64,000 nucleotides of DNA from Rhodothermus marinus (GTDB lineage Bacteria > Bacteroidota > Rhodothermia > Rhodothermales > Rhodothermaceae): the NCBI RefSeq assembly GCF_009936275.1, contig NZ_AP019797.1, positions 3,269,890 to 3,333,889 of the forward strand, written 5' to 3'. This document shows positions 46,900 through 58,681 of this stretch, piece after piece. The notes beneath the pieces were generated by a model. The model was not told the DNA's origin, made no database searches, and saw nothing but the letters and a program-made list of their open reading frames with translations. Position 1 is the first letter of the stretch. Every line of letters starts with the position of its first letter. Made by a program: the position numbers and the translations under genes.

Positions 46900-47339
46900 G
46901 CCGCCATCACCCTTTCGGCCAGCGTCTCGTAGCTCTCCATTTCCCTGTTCACGAACTGATCGAACGTGGCCGGATCCCAGATCTCAATGTGATCGAGCGC
47001 CCCGATGATCAGCGCCCGATCCTTGATGCCCGCAAACTCCATCAGCGGCTTGGGCAGCACGATGCGCCCCTGCCGGTCCAGCGTGACCTCCTCGGCCCAG
47101 CGCAGCAGCTGGCGCACGAAGTTGCGCGCCTCGCGCTGATACAAGTTGAGCGACATCATCTGCTCTTCGATCTCCTCCCAGCGATCGAGCGGATACAGGA
47201 AGATGCACTGCTCGAAGCCGCGCGTGGCCGTGAAGGTCCCCTTGGCCTCGGGCTTCAGGACGGCCCGCATTTTGGCCGGAATGGCCACCCGGCCTTTCTC
47301 GTCCACGGAGTACTCGGCCTGTCCCTTGAAGCCCGCCAT
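46896..47339 (-). CDS. mraZ: Transcriptional regulator MraZ
   Basis: A 147-residue protein with two SpoVT/AbrB-like repeats. The first contains YSVDEKGRVAIPAKMRAVL and the second EVTLDRQGRIVLPKPLMEFAG. MraZ binds repeated TGGG-type boxes upstream of its own gene and controls the division operon in other bacteria. Such boxes are present here at 47391-47414, overlapping the promoter. It is the first gene of the operon. The assignment is secure. Confidence 0.96.
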   Translation of the reverse strand: MAGFKGQAEYSVDEKGRVAIPAKMRAVLKPEAKGTFTATRGFEQCIFLYPLDRWEEIEEQMMSLNLYQREARNFVRQLLRWAEEVTLDRQGRIVLPKPLMEFAGIKDRALIIGALDHIEIWDPATFDQFVNREMESYETLAERVMAA

Positions 47340-47390
47340 TGCGCTTCCCCGTGCAGGGTCCTCGCATTAAACCAGGGTCGTGGGAAAATT

Positions 47391-47414
47391 CCCCACTTTT
47401 CCCCACCACCCCCA
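47391..47414 (-). promoter_or_regulatory. Candidate MraZ operator (three TGGGG boxes)
   Basis: On the minus strand TGGGG occurs at 47414-47410, 47405-47401 and 47395-47391, steps of 9 and 10 bases. MraZ operators elsewhere are repeats of TGGGN at about one helical turn. The boxes begin at the last base of the predicted -7 element and run through the likely transcription start, a position suited to repression. Confidence 0.7.
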
Positions 47415-47443
47415 CAAGGTACATCTTTTTTTCAAAAAGTCAA
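47414..47443 (-). promoter_or_regulatory. Putative promoter of the division operon
   Basis: On the minus strand TTG (47443-47441) is followed after 19 bases by TACCTTGT (47421-47414), similar to TAnnTTTG. The surrounding sequence is unusually AT-rich for this genome. It is the only promoter-like sequence seen upstream of mraZ. Confidence 0.6.
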
Positions 47444-47534
47444 GTTTTCTCATATAAAGAAAGCATTTTTCTTTGCCGCACCAGAAGCACCAAAAACAAT
47501 CGTTCTGCTACAACAAAGCCATTTCGGGAAGTGA

Positions 47535-47584
47535 GGTGAAATTTTTTTCACCATATCATTCAGACTGGTAAAAATCTTTTCACC
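47535..47584. promoter_or_regulatory. Two 18-bp palindromic operators upstream of the LexA-like gene
   Basis: GGTGAAATTTTTTTCACC (47535-47552) is a perfect GGTGAAA-N4-TTTCACC palindrome. GGTAAAAATCTTTTCACC (47567-47584) is the same with one mismatch. The centres are 32 bases apart, about three helical turns, so two dimers would sit on one face of the DNA. The second ends 5 bases before the -7 element TATCTTTG, so binding should block transcription. They are the likely sites of the adjacent repressor itself. Confidence 0.65.
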
Positions 47585-47588
47585 TGCT

Positions 47589-47596
47589 TATCTTTG
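47589..47596 (+). promoter_or_regulatory. -7 element of the lexA-like gene
   Basis: TATCTTTG is an exact match to the TAnnTTTG element of Bacteroidota-type promoters. It lies 36 bases before the start codon. The matching -33 region is weak (CTGG near 47565-47568) and is overlapped by the second palindrome. Confidence 0.55.
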
Positions 47597-47631
47597 GGCT
47601 CGACACGCTGTCAACCCATCCCGGCTTTCCC

Positions 47632-48279
47632 ATGAAGGGCCGCCTGACCGCGCGACAGAACGAAGCCTACGAGTTCATCCGCACCTACCAGCGCCGCCAC
47701 CACAAACCCCCCACCCTCCAGGAGATCGGCGAGGCGCTGGGCATCCGCTCCACCAACGGCGTCTTCAAGCTGCTCCGGGCGCTTGAAAAGAAAGGCTATC
47801 TCCGCCGGGACCCCGGCGCCGCCCGCGGCCTGCACCTGCTCGACAGCGACGATCCGTTCGCGCTGACCGACGAGGTGCCCAGCCTGCCGGTCATCAGCCG
47901 CACGGCCAGCCACGAGCCCGAACGCCTCCGCGCCCGACCGGCCGGCTTCCTCTCGGTCGATCCGTTCTTTCTGCCCCGGGGCCTCGACCCCGATGCCTGC
48001 CTGATCGGCCGCGCCGGCGACGACGGCATGAGCGGCGAAGGTATTTTCAAAGGCGATCTGCTCCTGATCGAAGAAGTGCCCTGGCGCACGCTGAACAACC
48101 GCGAGCTGGTCGCCTGTCTGGTGGGCGAATTGCTACTGGCCCGCCGCTTCGTCTTCGCCAACAACCGGATCCACCTCCAGCCGGCCAACCGGACCTACCT
48201 GGAGGAGGTCTTCCCTCCGGACGACCCGGGCTGCTACGTCGTCGGTCGCATCCGGGCCGTCTTCCGACGCCTTCCATAA
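47632..48279 (+). CDS. LexA-family repressor lacking the autocleavage dyad
   Basis: A 215-residue protein. Residues 1-65 are a clear LexA winged helix: LTARQNEAYEFIRTY, PPTLQEIGEALGIRSTNGVF and LEKKGYLRRD. The C-terminal half aligns with the LexA/S24 domain (LPVISRTASHEP, GIFKGDLLLIEE, YVVGRIRAVFR), but the essentials are missing. The cleavage Ala-Gly is Ala92-Ser93. In an ungapped alignment the catalytic serine position is Gly132, although Ser134 is nearby. There is no lysine at all after Lys140, so no Ser-Lys dyad can form. It probably binds DNA without RecA-triggered self-cleavage. It is divergent from the division operon and has two palindromes in its promoter. Confidence 0.85.
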   Translation: MKGRLTARQNEAYEFIRTYQRRHHKPPTLQEIGEALGIRSTNGVFKLLRALEKKGYLRRDPGAARGLHLLDSDDPFALTDEVPSLPVISRTASHEPERLRARPAGFLSVDPFFLPRGLDPDACLIGRAGDDGMSGEGIFKGDLLLIEEVPWRTLNNRELVACLVGELLLARRFVFANNRIHLQPANRTYLEEVFPPDDPGCYVVGRIRAVFRRLP

Positions 48280-48310
48280 AGCCTGGCTTGCCTGAGGCGC
48301 GGGCTTTTTG
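48278..48310 (+). terminator. Possible terminator after the lexA-like gene
   Basis: AAGCC pairs with GGCTT, with an inner GCC-TGA-GGC stem, followed by a run of five T residues ending at 48309. The stem is interrupted, so strength is uncertain. Confidence 0.5.
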
Positions 48311-48352
48311 CATATTCCGGCGGGTCCCGACCAAAGTTGCACCTTCGTCGCC

Positions 48353-49654
48353 GTGCTGGATCGATACTTTCGCCTCTCGGAACGGGGCACGACGGTCCTG
48401 ACCGAGCTACGGGCCGGCGTGGCCACCTTCCTGACCATGGCCTACATCCTGCTGGTCAATCCCCAGATCCTGGCCGATGCCGGCATGCCCCCCGACGACG
48501 TGGCACGGGCCACGGCACTGGCTTCGGCGGCCGCCACGCTGCTCATGGGCCTGTGGGCCCACTATCCGTTCGCGCTGGCGCCCGGCATGGGGCTGAACGC
48601 CTACTTCACCTACGGCGTCGTGCAGGGAATGGGCGTCAGTTACCACGTCGCGCTCGCGGCCGTCTTCGTGGAAGGGCTGCTGTTTCTGGCGCTGGCGCTC
48701 AGCGGCGTACGCGGGGCCGTCCTCCGGGCCATCCCCGACGCGCTGAAGGTGGCCACCTCCGGTGGCATCGGCCTGTTTCTGGCAATCATCGGCTTTCAGC
48801 ATGCCGGGCTGGTGGTCGACAGCCCGGCCACGCTGGTCACGCTCGGCACGCCGACCCATCCGACGACCCTGCTGGCGCTCGGCACGCTCGTGCTCATGGC
48901 GCTGCTCCTGGTGCGCCGCGTCCCGGGCGCGCTGCTGCTGGGCATCCTGGCCGGCACGCTCGTGGCCTGGCTGACCGGACTGGCGCCGCTGCCCGAACGC
49001 TGGGTGCAGCTTCCCGGACTCCCCCGCGAAACGCTCGTCTCCTTCGACTTCGGCACGCTGCTGCACGCCAAGCTGGTGACCGTGGTGCTGGCGTTTCTGT
49101 TCGTGGACTTTTTCGACACGGCCGGTACGCTGATGGGCATCGGGCGACTGGGCGGTTTTCTCAATGCGCGCGGCGAACTGGAGCGCGCCCGCGAAGCCTT
49201 CTCGGCCGACGCCGTGGGCACCACGCTCGGTGCGCTGCTGGGCACCAGCACGGTCACCACCTACATCGAATCGGCCACCGGCATCGAAGAAGGGGGACGC
49301 ACCGGCCTGACCGCCGTGGTGGTGGCCCTGCTCTTTCTGCTTTCGCTCTTTCTGGCACCGCTCTTTACGGCCGTACCGGCCGCCGCTACCGCCCCGGCGC
49401 TGATTCTGGTGGGCGTCTTCATGATGCAGGGGCTGACCGAACTGAACTGGCGCAAGTACGACGAAGCGATCCCGGCCTTCCTGACGATCACGCTCATGCC
49501 CTTCACCTACTCCATCGCCAACGGGATCGCCTTCGGGCTGATCGCCTACGTGCTGCTGCAGGTACTCAGCGGCCGGGCACGTGCCGTGCACCCGATCCTC
49601 TACGTGCTGGCCATCCTGCTGAGCCTCTACTACGCCTTCGAGCTGGGAGCCTGA
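48353..49654 (+). CDS. NCS2-family purine permease (AzgA/GhxP-like)
   Basis: A permease of about 433 residues with 12 or more transmembrane segments. RLSERGTTVLTELRAGVATFLTMAYILLVNP is the typical start of the AzgA-like branch (shown in part: TELRAGVATFLTMAYIL), and FDTAGTLMGIGR and TYIESATGIEEGGRTGLTA are substrate-site motifs. This branch carries adenine, guanine or hypoxanthine with protons. I prefer the GTG at 48353 because the earlier ATG (48308) lies in the probable terminator and adds unrelated residues. It ends one base before the convergent pyrG stop. Confidence 0.9.
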   Translation: MLDRYFRLSERGTTVLTELRAGVATFLTMAYILLVNPQILADAGMPPDDVARATALASAAATLLMGLWAHYPFALAPGMGLNAYFTYGVVQGMGVSYHVALAAVFVEGLLFLALALSGVRGAVLRAIPDALKVATSGGIGLFLAIIGFQHAGLVVDSPATLVTLGTPTHPTTLLALGTLVLMALLLVRRVPGALLLGILAGTLVAWLTGLAPLPERWVQLPGLPRETLVSFDFGTLLHAKLVTVVLAFLFVDFFDTAGTLMGIGRLGGFLNARGELERAREAFSADAVGTTLGALLGTSTVTTYIESATGIEEGGRTGLTAVVVALLFLLSLFLAPLFTAVPAAATAPALILVGVFMMQGLTELNWRKYDEAIPAFLTITLMPFTYSIANGIAFGLIAYVLLQVLSGRARAVHPILYVLAILLSLYYAFELGA

Positions 49655-51394
<1,740 letters not shown>

Positions 51395-51408
51395 TCAGAC
51401 AGGCCCTA

Positions 51409-51440
51409 CCAAGATACGCCGAAATGCCCGAAGGGATCAA
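51409..51440 (-). promoter_or_regulatory. Putative pyrG promoter
   Basis: On the minus strand TTG (51440-51438), a 21-base spacer and TATCTTGG (51416-51409) fit the lineage promoter form. The pyrG start is about 63 bases downstream. Confidence 0.55.
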
Positions 51441-51541
51441 CCGCCGCCGTGGATTCTCCGCCAAGGAGACGTAGAGCGCCGGGAAAGCGCCCCCTCCCCG
51501 TGCAACTCTGCTGACGATAACAGGTAGGAAGATGCAAAATC

Positions 51542-51775
51542 ATGCGTCTGGCAATGCGTCGCCGAACAATTACCCTCCGCCGCCTGACGCGCGCGGAAGC
51601 TGAAGATTACGAAGAAGCCGTGCGGGACCTGACGCCGGCCGAGCGCATCGCGCTGGTCTGGCCGCTGACCGTCGAGGCCTGGTCGCTCCGACAACGTGAT
51701 GCCGAAACGCCCGCCTTTGATGCACAATCCAGACTACCGCGACATATTGTCCGCCTTTACCGACGCCGGCGTTAG
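51542..51775 (+). CDS. Small conserved-looking protein, unknown function
   Basis: A 77-residue very basic protein beginning MRLAMRRRTITLRRLTRAEA with the core DLTPAERIALVWPLTVEAWS and the tail DAQSRLPRHIVRLYRRRR. I recall similar short proteins in thermophiles encoded next to nucleotidyltransferase-like genes, but there is no such partner here: the next gene is on the other strand and overlaps by 4 bases. The frame has consistent protein character. Function unknown. Confidence 0.65.
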   Translation: MRLAMRRRTITLRRLTRAEAEDYEEAVRDLTPAERIALVWPLTVEAWSLRQRDAETPAFDAQSRLPRHIVRLYRRRR

Positions 51776-52596
51776 CCTTCCGGCTTGCGGGCCACCACGA
51801 TCAGCCCGGTGCCCGTCCGGTTTTCCCGCACCAGATCCAGCGCGTTCAGCACCAGTCCCACGGGCAACACGACCAGGTAGTACACGGGAAGCAGCAGGTA
51901 GGCCAGCGCCGTCCGGTTGAGCGCCAGCATGGGATACTTGATAAGCAGCCGCCAGGCCAGCGATCCGAACGGGCCGTAGCTGTAGTGGCTTTCGACGGGT
52001 TCCAGGCCAGCCTCGCGGAGACGCGCTTCCAGCAGCTCGCGGCTGTAGCCCTCGCGCACATGCTCTTCGATGAAGCTCTGCTGGCCGGGCGCCTGCACGT
52101 CGGAGCCGCCCTGGTCCGACGGCGTGTTGATGATCACATAGCCGCCGGGCCGCAGCACGCGCGCAAAGTTGCGCAGCACGGCCCGATCGTCTTCGATATG
52201 CTCCAGCACGTCCACCGACAGGATCAGGTCGAACGGCCCTTCGGTCTGCAGGCGCGTCAGGTCGTCCTGCACAAAATGCACGCGACCGGCCACGGGCGCA
52301 CGCGCCACGAAGCGCCGGGCCTGTTCCAGATAGTCGGTTTTGAGATCGACACCGACGACCTCGGCATGGGGCCACCGGCGGGCGATGTAGTAGGCGTACT
52401 GGCCGAAGCCCGTCCCGGCATCGAGCACGCGCACCGGCCGGTCGGCCGGCCAGCCTTCGAAGATCCGACGCAGCGCCCGCCGTACGTACCAGCTTCGCAG
52501 AAAAATCAGGTGCAGCAGCGCAAAAAACAGCCGCTGCAGCAGCGGGTGGCGTCCGAAGATCCATCCCAGCCGATCTTTGACCGGATCGTAGCGCAT
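51772..52596 (-). CDS. Class I SAM-dependent methyltransferase
   Basis: A 274-residue protein. The SAM-binding motif is VRVLDAGTGFGQYAYYIARR, followed by VVGVDLKTDYLEQARRF and FDLILSVDVLEHIEDD, then GGYVIINTPSD. A hydrophobic stretch near the C-terminus (LAYLLLPVYYLVVLPVGLVL) suggests membrane association. It starts at the last base of the GT4 gene and is the final gene of the gyrB-GT2-GT4 set, so a role in modifying a surface glycan or lipid-linked sugar is plausible. The substrate is unknown. Confidence 0.9.
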   Translation of the reverse strand: MRYDPVKDRLGWIFGRHPLLQRLFFALLHLIFLRSWYVRRALRRIFEGWPADRPVRVLDAGTGFGQYAYYIARRWPHAEVVGVDLKTDYLEQARRFVARAPVAGRVHFVQDDLTRLQTEGPFDLILSVDVLEHIEDDRAVLRNFARVLRPGGYVIINTPSDQGGSDVQAPGQQSFIEEHVREGYSRELLEARLREAGLEPVESHYSYGPFGSLAWRLLIKYPMLALNRTALAYLLLPVYYLVVLPVGLVLNALDLVRENRTGTGLIVVARKPEG

Positions 52597-53723
52597 CAGT
52601 CGGCAAGCATTCGTTCCAGCGTTTCACAGAGCGGCTCCCAGCCGTAGCGTCCGCGCAGGCGACGCACGCCCTCGGTCAGGCGCTTGGCCCACTCCTCCCG
52701 GAAAAAACGCACAACGGCCTCGGCCAGCGCACCGGGATCGCCCGGCGGCACGACAAAGCCGGCCACCTCGTGCGGCACCACCTCGGGAAGGCCTCCCACG
52801 GCCGTCACCACCACCGGCCGCTCAAAGTGAAAGGCCATGGGCACAACGCCGCTCTGGGTGGCCGAAAGATAGGGCTGCACGACCAGATCCGCCGCCGAAA
52901 AATACCAGACCACCTCCGATTCGGGAATGTAGCGGTCGTGCACGTGCACGCAGGAGCTCAGGCCCAGCTCCCGGATGCGTGCCCGGTAGCGGTCCGCCTG
53001 TTCGTAGAACTCGCCCGCCACCAGGAGCTGTACGTCCGGTAGCGTCGCCCGAATCGCCGGCATCGCCTCCAGCAGCACGTCCAGTCCCTTGTAGCGACGC
53101 ACAAATCCGAAGAACAACAGCACCGGCGCATCGGGCGGCAGGCCCAGCCGCCTGCGCGCCTCCAGACGGGGACGCACCGGGCCATAGCGGGGATCGACGG
53201 GATGCACGAGCTGCACGTCGGCTGGCAGGCCCAGCGTCGCAAGCTGGCGGGCTACCGTTTCCGAAAGTACGATCCGCGCCCGACACCGACGCAGAAACCA
53301 GCGGCTGAGCGTGGCATCGAGCACGTGGCGTTCGTGCGGCAGCGCGTTGTGCACGAGCACCACGGTAGGCACTTCCCACCGACGCAGGCGTCCGGCGATC
53401 GTCCCGTAGGCCGGCGCAAAGAACGGCATCCAGTACTGGAACACGACCAGCTCCGGCCGCTGCTCCCTGAGCCAGCGGGCGGCCTGTAGCCAGGTCCAGG
53501 GCCGCAGCGGATCGAGCACGTAGGCGGCCGGCATCGACGACGGGACCGGCTCCGGCTCGGTCTGAGTGCGGCCAGGGAAAAGCCACCGGGGATACTGACG
53601 CCGGAAGCTCAGCGCCGATACCTGATGACCACGCGCCTGCAACGCCTGCCCCAGCGCTTCGGTGAAATGGGCGATACCGCCGCGGTAAGGCGCCACCGGA
53701 CCGACCAGCGTCAGACGGGCCAT
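52596..53723 (-). CDS. Glycosyltransferase family 4 protein
   Basis: A 375-residue GT-B enzyme from ATG 53723. LTLVGPVAPYRGGIAHFTEA is the N-terminal acceptor-side loop, VLLFFGFVRRYKGLDVLLEA begins the C-terminal domain, and the donor-site block includes SEVVWYFSAADLVVQPYLSA followed by AVGGLPEVV. The frame continues upstream to 53933 inside the GT2 gene, but similarity begins at MARLTLVG. It starts 5 bases after the GT2 stop. It probably adds a sugar to a surface glycan; the sugar is not known. Confidence 0.92.
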   Translation of the reverse strand: MARLTLVGPVAPYRGGIAHFTEALGQALQARGHQVSALSFRRQYPRWLFPGRTQTEPEPVPSSMPAAYVLDPLRPWTWLQAARWLREQRPELVVFQYWMPFFAPAYGTIAGRLRRWEVPTVVLVHNALPHERHVLDATLSRWFLRRCRARIVLSETVARQLATLGLPADVQLVHPVDPRYGPVRPRLEARRRLGLPPDAPVLLFFGFVRRYKGLDVLLEAMPAIRATLPDVQLLVAGEFYEQADRYRARIRELGLSSCVHVHDRYIPESEVVWYFSAADLVVQPYLSATQSGVVPMAFHFERPVVVTAVGGLPEVVPHEVAGFVVPPGDPGALAEAVVRFFREEWAKRLTEGVRRLRGRYGWEPLCETLERMLAD

Positions 53724-53728
53724 GGTTG

Positions 53729-54688
53729 TCAGACGGTTCGCACGACTTCCGGCGGACGCTCCTCGACCACCTGGTAAGTGGGTGTCCGCTCCATCCGCTC
53801 CCGGATGATCAGCTCGCCGAGCAGCCCCGTCGTGAACATCTGCACGCCCACCATGATCATCAGCACACCCAGCAGTAGCAGCGGCCGGTTCGTGAGCGGC
53901 TGATTCCAGATGAGTTTTTCCAGCGAAAGCCACAGGCTGATGACAAACCCTGCCAGAAACGCCAGCACGCCGAACGTGCCGAAAAAGTGCATGGGCCGCG
54001 ACATGAACCGGGTCAGGAACAGCACCGTGATCAGGTCCAGGAAGCCCCGGATGAAGCGTTCCAGCCCGAACTTCGTGCGGCCGTATTTGCGGGGCCGGTG
54101 GCGCACCGGCTTTTCCGTGATCCGCGTGAAGCCCTCCCAGTAGGCCAGCAGCGGAATGTAGCGGTGCAATTCGCCGTAGACGCGCACCGCCTTCACCACC
54201 TCGCGCCGGTAGGCTTTCAACCCGCAGTTGAAGTCGTGCAGCGGAATGCCCGAGAGCTTCCGCGTGACGAAGTTGAAAAAGCGGCTCGGGATCGTCTTAC
54301 TGGGTGGATCCTGACGGCGTTTCTTCCAGCCGCTGACCAGGTCGTAGCCCGATTCCAGCAGTTCGATCAGCGCCGGGATTTCGGCCGGGTCGTCCTGCAG
54401 ATCGGCGTCGAGCGTGACCACATAGCGGCCGCGAGCCCGCTCGAAGCCCACCGCCAGCGCCGCGCTTTTGCCGTAGTTACGCCGCAGGCGCACGCCGGCA
54501 AAGCGGGGATCTTCGGCGTGCAGCCGTTCGATGACCTCCCAGGAGCCGTCCCGCGAGCCGTCGTCCACGAACCACACTTCGAAGCTATAGCCATGCGTCT
54601 CGCAGACGGCGCGGATCTCCTCGGCCAGCTCCGGAAGCGAAGCGGCCTCGTCGTAGACCGGGACGACGATGCTCAGATCGGGCGTCAT
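53729..54688 (-). CDS. Glycosyltransferase family 2, DPM1/ArnC-like, with two C-terminal membrane segments
   Basis: A 319-residue GT2 protein. LSIVVPVYDEAASLPELAEE opens the GT-A fold, FVDDGSRDGSWEVIE and VVTLDADLQDDPAEIP are the donor and metal motifs, and LHDFNCGLKAYRREVVK is typical of polyprenyl-phosphate mannosyl or aminoarabinosyl transferase relatives. Two transmembrane segments follow (FGTFGVLAFLAGFVISLWLS and LLLLGVLMIMVGVQMFTTGL). It likely moves a sugar onto undecaprenyl phosphate. It lies 17 bases after gyrB and 5 before the GT4 gene. Confidence 0.93.
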   Translation of the reverse strand: MTPDLSIVVPVYDEAASLPELAEEIRAVCETHGYSFEVWFVDDGSRDGSWEVIERLHAEDPRFAGVRLRRNYGKSAALAVGFERARGRYVVTLDADLQDDPAEIPALIELLESGYDLVSGWKKRRQDPPSKTIPSRFFNFVTRKLSGIPLHDFNCGLKAYRREVVKAVRVYGELHRYIPLLAYWEGFTRITEKPVRHRPRKYGRTKFGLERFIRGFLDLITVLFLTRFMSRPMHFFGTFGVLAFLAGFVISLWLSLEKLIWNQPLTNRPLLLLGVLMIMVGVQMFTTGLLGELIIRERMERTPTYQVVEERPPEVVRTV

Positions 54689-54705
54689 GGAAGCAGCCCG
54701 GCGCC

Positions 54706-56745
<2,040 letters not shown>

Positions 56746-57234
56746 TCAGCGCTTCCGGCGCAGCATGTGCCGAACGGCCCGTAACACGCGGTTTCCGAAG
56801 TGCAGGGCCGCCTGCCACCGGATGGCGGGCGACTCGGCGTCCAGGCGGTCGAATCGGCGCGCCGCCCGCCGCACCGCCTCCACGAGCGAGGCCGGGACCT
56901 CGGGGTACCATTGCAGCAGATCCTGATGGAGCGTGCGCCAGGCGTCGGCCACCTCCCGGGCGGTGAGTAGCAGATCGAAGCGCCGCAGCAGCGCGGCATC
57001 GAGCGTCTGGTCTCCGACGACGTCCGCGTAGAGCAGCGCCAGTTGCAGGCGGTCGAGCAACCGCCGCAGTCGGCGCACTTCCCGACGCAGCCGTACCCGA
57101 AGCGGTAGTGCTTCGCGTCGGGCGCGTACGGCGACGGCCGTCCGGACCGCCACGCGCAGTGCGCTCAGCAGCCAGAACGCTTCGAGCAGGCCGGGACGCC
57201 CTGTCGGCGCTTTTTCCATGGGTTCCTCGTGCAT
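56746..57234 (-). CDS. Hypothetical helical protein
   Basis: A 162-residue Arg- and Leu-rich protein predicted to be mostly helical (LLEAFWLLSALRVAVRTAVA, REVRRLRRLLDRLQLALLYA, AREVADAWRTLHQDLLQWYP). No signal peptide or catalytic motif is visible and I recognise no family. The first helix is hydrophobic and might touch the membrane. It lies upstream of gyrB on the same strand with a 78-base gap and is divergent from the amidohydrolase gene, where the 5' regions are close. Confidence 0.6.
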   Translation of the reverse strand: MHEEPMEKAPTGRPGLLEAFWLLSALRVAVRTAVAVRARREALPLRVRLRREVRRLRRLLDRLQLALLYADVVGDQTLDAALLRRFDLLLTAREVADAWRTLHQDLLQWYPEVPASLVEAVRRAARRFDRLDAESPAIRWQAALHFGNRVLRAVRHMLRRKR

Positions 57235-57331
57235 GGCAGCGCAAGCCTATGCGCGCCGCCGGAGGGTGTTCCTTCTGTGTGCGAAATGTCGTATGCTGAA
57301 GGCATCCGCGAACCACCAACCCGTTGCAGCC

Positions 57332-58654
57332 ATGCGCTGGTGCATTTTCCTGCTGCTACTCGGACTGGCCGCCGGCGTGCAGGCGCAGCCCGCTTCCGGC
57401 CGTCTGCTCGTGCATTGCGGCACGGTCATCGACCCCGGCGTCTCCCCGGAACCCATATCCGAGCGCACCATCATCGTGCGTGGTGAACGTATCGAAGCGG
57501 TGCAGTCCGGCTTTGTCACGCCGCAGGAAGGCGATCAGGTGGTCGATCTACGCCGGGCTTACTGCCTGCCCGGCCTGATCGACATGCACACGCACCTGTC
57601 GATGGAAAGCCGGAAAGGGGGCTACCTGGATCGGTTTCAGATGTCGCCCGCGCTGCAGGCGCTCCGGGCTTCGGTCTATGCCCGGCGTACGCTGATGGCG
57701 GGCTTCACCACGGTACGCGACGTGGGCGGTAACGAAGGGATCGATCTGGCGCTCCGGGATGCGATCAGCCAGGGCTGGATCGTCGGTCCCCGTATGTTCG
57801 TAGCGGGCAAAAGCCTGGCCATCATGGGCGGGCACGCCGATCCCACGAACGGCTTCCGCGAGGACATTCTGGGCATTCCGACCGAAGCCGAAGGGGTGGT
57901 CAATGGCGTGGCCAGCGCCCGCCGGGGTGCCCGGCTGGCCATCAAGCGCGGCGCCGACGTGATCAAGATCACGGCCACCGGGGGCGTGCTCTCGATCGCC
58001 CGGGACGGCTCCTCGCCGCAGTTCTTTGAAGACGAGATCCGGGCGATCGTCGAAGTGGCCCGCGACTTCGGGCTGAAAGTGGCCGCCCACGCGCACGGCG
58101 ACGAAGGCATGCAGCGCGCCATCCGGGCCGGCGTGGCCTCCATTGAACACGGCACGTTCATGAGCGACCAGACCATGCAGATGATGAAGGAGTACGGCGT
58201 CTACCTGGTGCCGACGATCACGGCGGGCCGTAGCGTGGCCGACTCCGCCAAAATCCCCGGTTACTACGTGCCGGTGGTGGCCGAAAAGGCGCAGCGGATC
58301 GGACCGGTCATTCAGGAGACGTTCGCCCGAGCCTATCGGGCCGGCGTGCCCATCGCGTTCGGGACCGACGCGGGCGTCTTCCGCCACGGCCGCAACGCGC
58401 TGGAGTTCGTCTACATGGTCGAGGCCGGGATGCCGCCCATCGAGGCCATCAAGGCGGCCACCTACAATGCCGCCGACCTGCTGGGCCAGCTCGACAACCT
58501 CGGCACGCTCGAGCCCGGCAAATGGGCCGACGTGATCGCTGTCACGCGCAATCCGCTGGAAGACATTGCGGCGTTGCAGAACGTGTCGTTCGTGATGAAG
58601 GCGGGCGTCATCTACAAGCAGAACGGCCAGCCCGTCCCACAGCCCGTACGATAA
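57332..58654 (+). CDS. Exported amidohydrolase (imidazolonepropionase/prolidase-like)
   Basis: A 440-residue metal-dependent hydrolase from ATG 57332, which starts a signal peptide (RWCIFLLLLGLAAGVQAQ). The metal sites are visible: LIDMHTHLSM (HxH), DVIKITATGG (likely carboxylated Lys), KVAAHAHGDEG, SIEHGTF and AFGTDAGVF. This pattern belongs to the Xaa-Pro dipeptidase/imidazolonepropionase-like amidohydrolases, many of which are exported peptidases. The substrate is not certain. The longer frame from 57218 adds residues unlike a signal peptide. A terminator follows at 58682. Confidence 0.92.
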   Translation: MRWCIFLLLLGLAAGVQAQPASGRLLVHCGTVIDPGVSPEPISERTIIVRGERIEAVQSGFVTPQEGDQVVDLRRAYCLPGLIDMHTHLSMESRKGGYLDRFQMSPALQALRASVYARRTLMAGFTTVRDVGGNEGIDLALRDAISQGWIVGPRMFVAGKSLAIMGGHADPTNGFREDILGIPTEAEGVVNGVASARRGARLAIKRGADVIKITATGGVLSIARDGSSPQFFEDEIRAIVEVARDFGLKVAAHAHGDEGMQRAIRAGVASIEHGTFMSDQTMQMMKEYGVYLVPTITAGRSVADSAKIPGYYVPVVAEKAQRIGPVIQETFARAYRAGVPIAFGTDAGVFRHGRNALEFVYMVEAGMPPIEAIKAATYNAADLLGQLDNLGTLEPGKWADVIAVTRNPLEDIAALQNVSFVMKAGVIYKQNGQPVPQPVR

Positions 58655-58681
58655 CGGCATCGCCCGTTTTCAACGCAAAAA

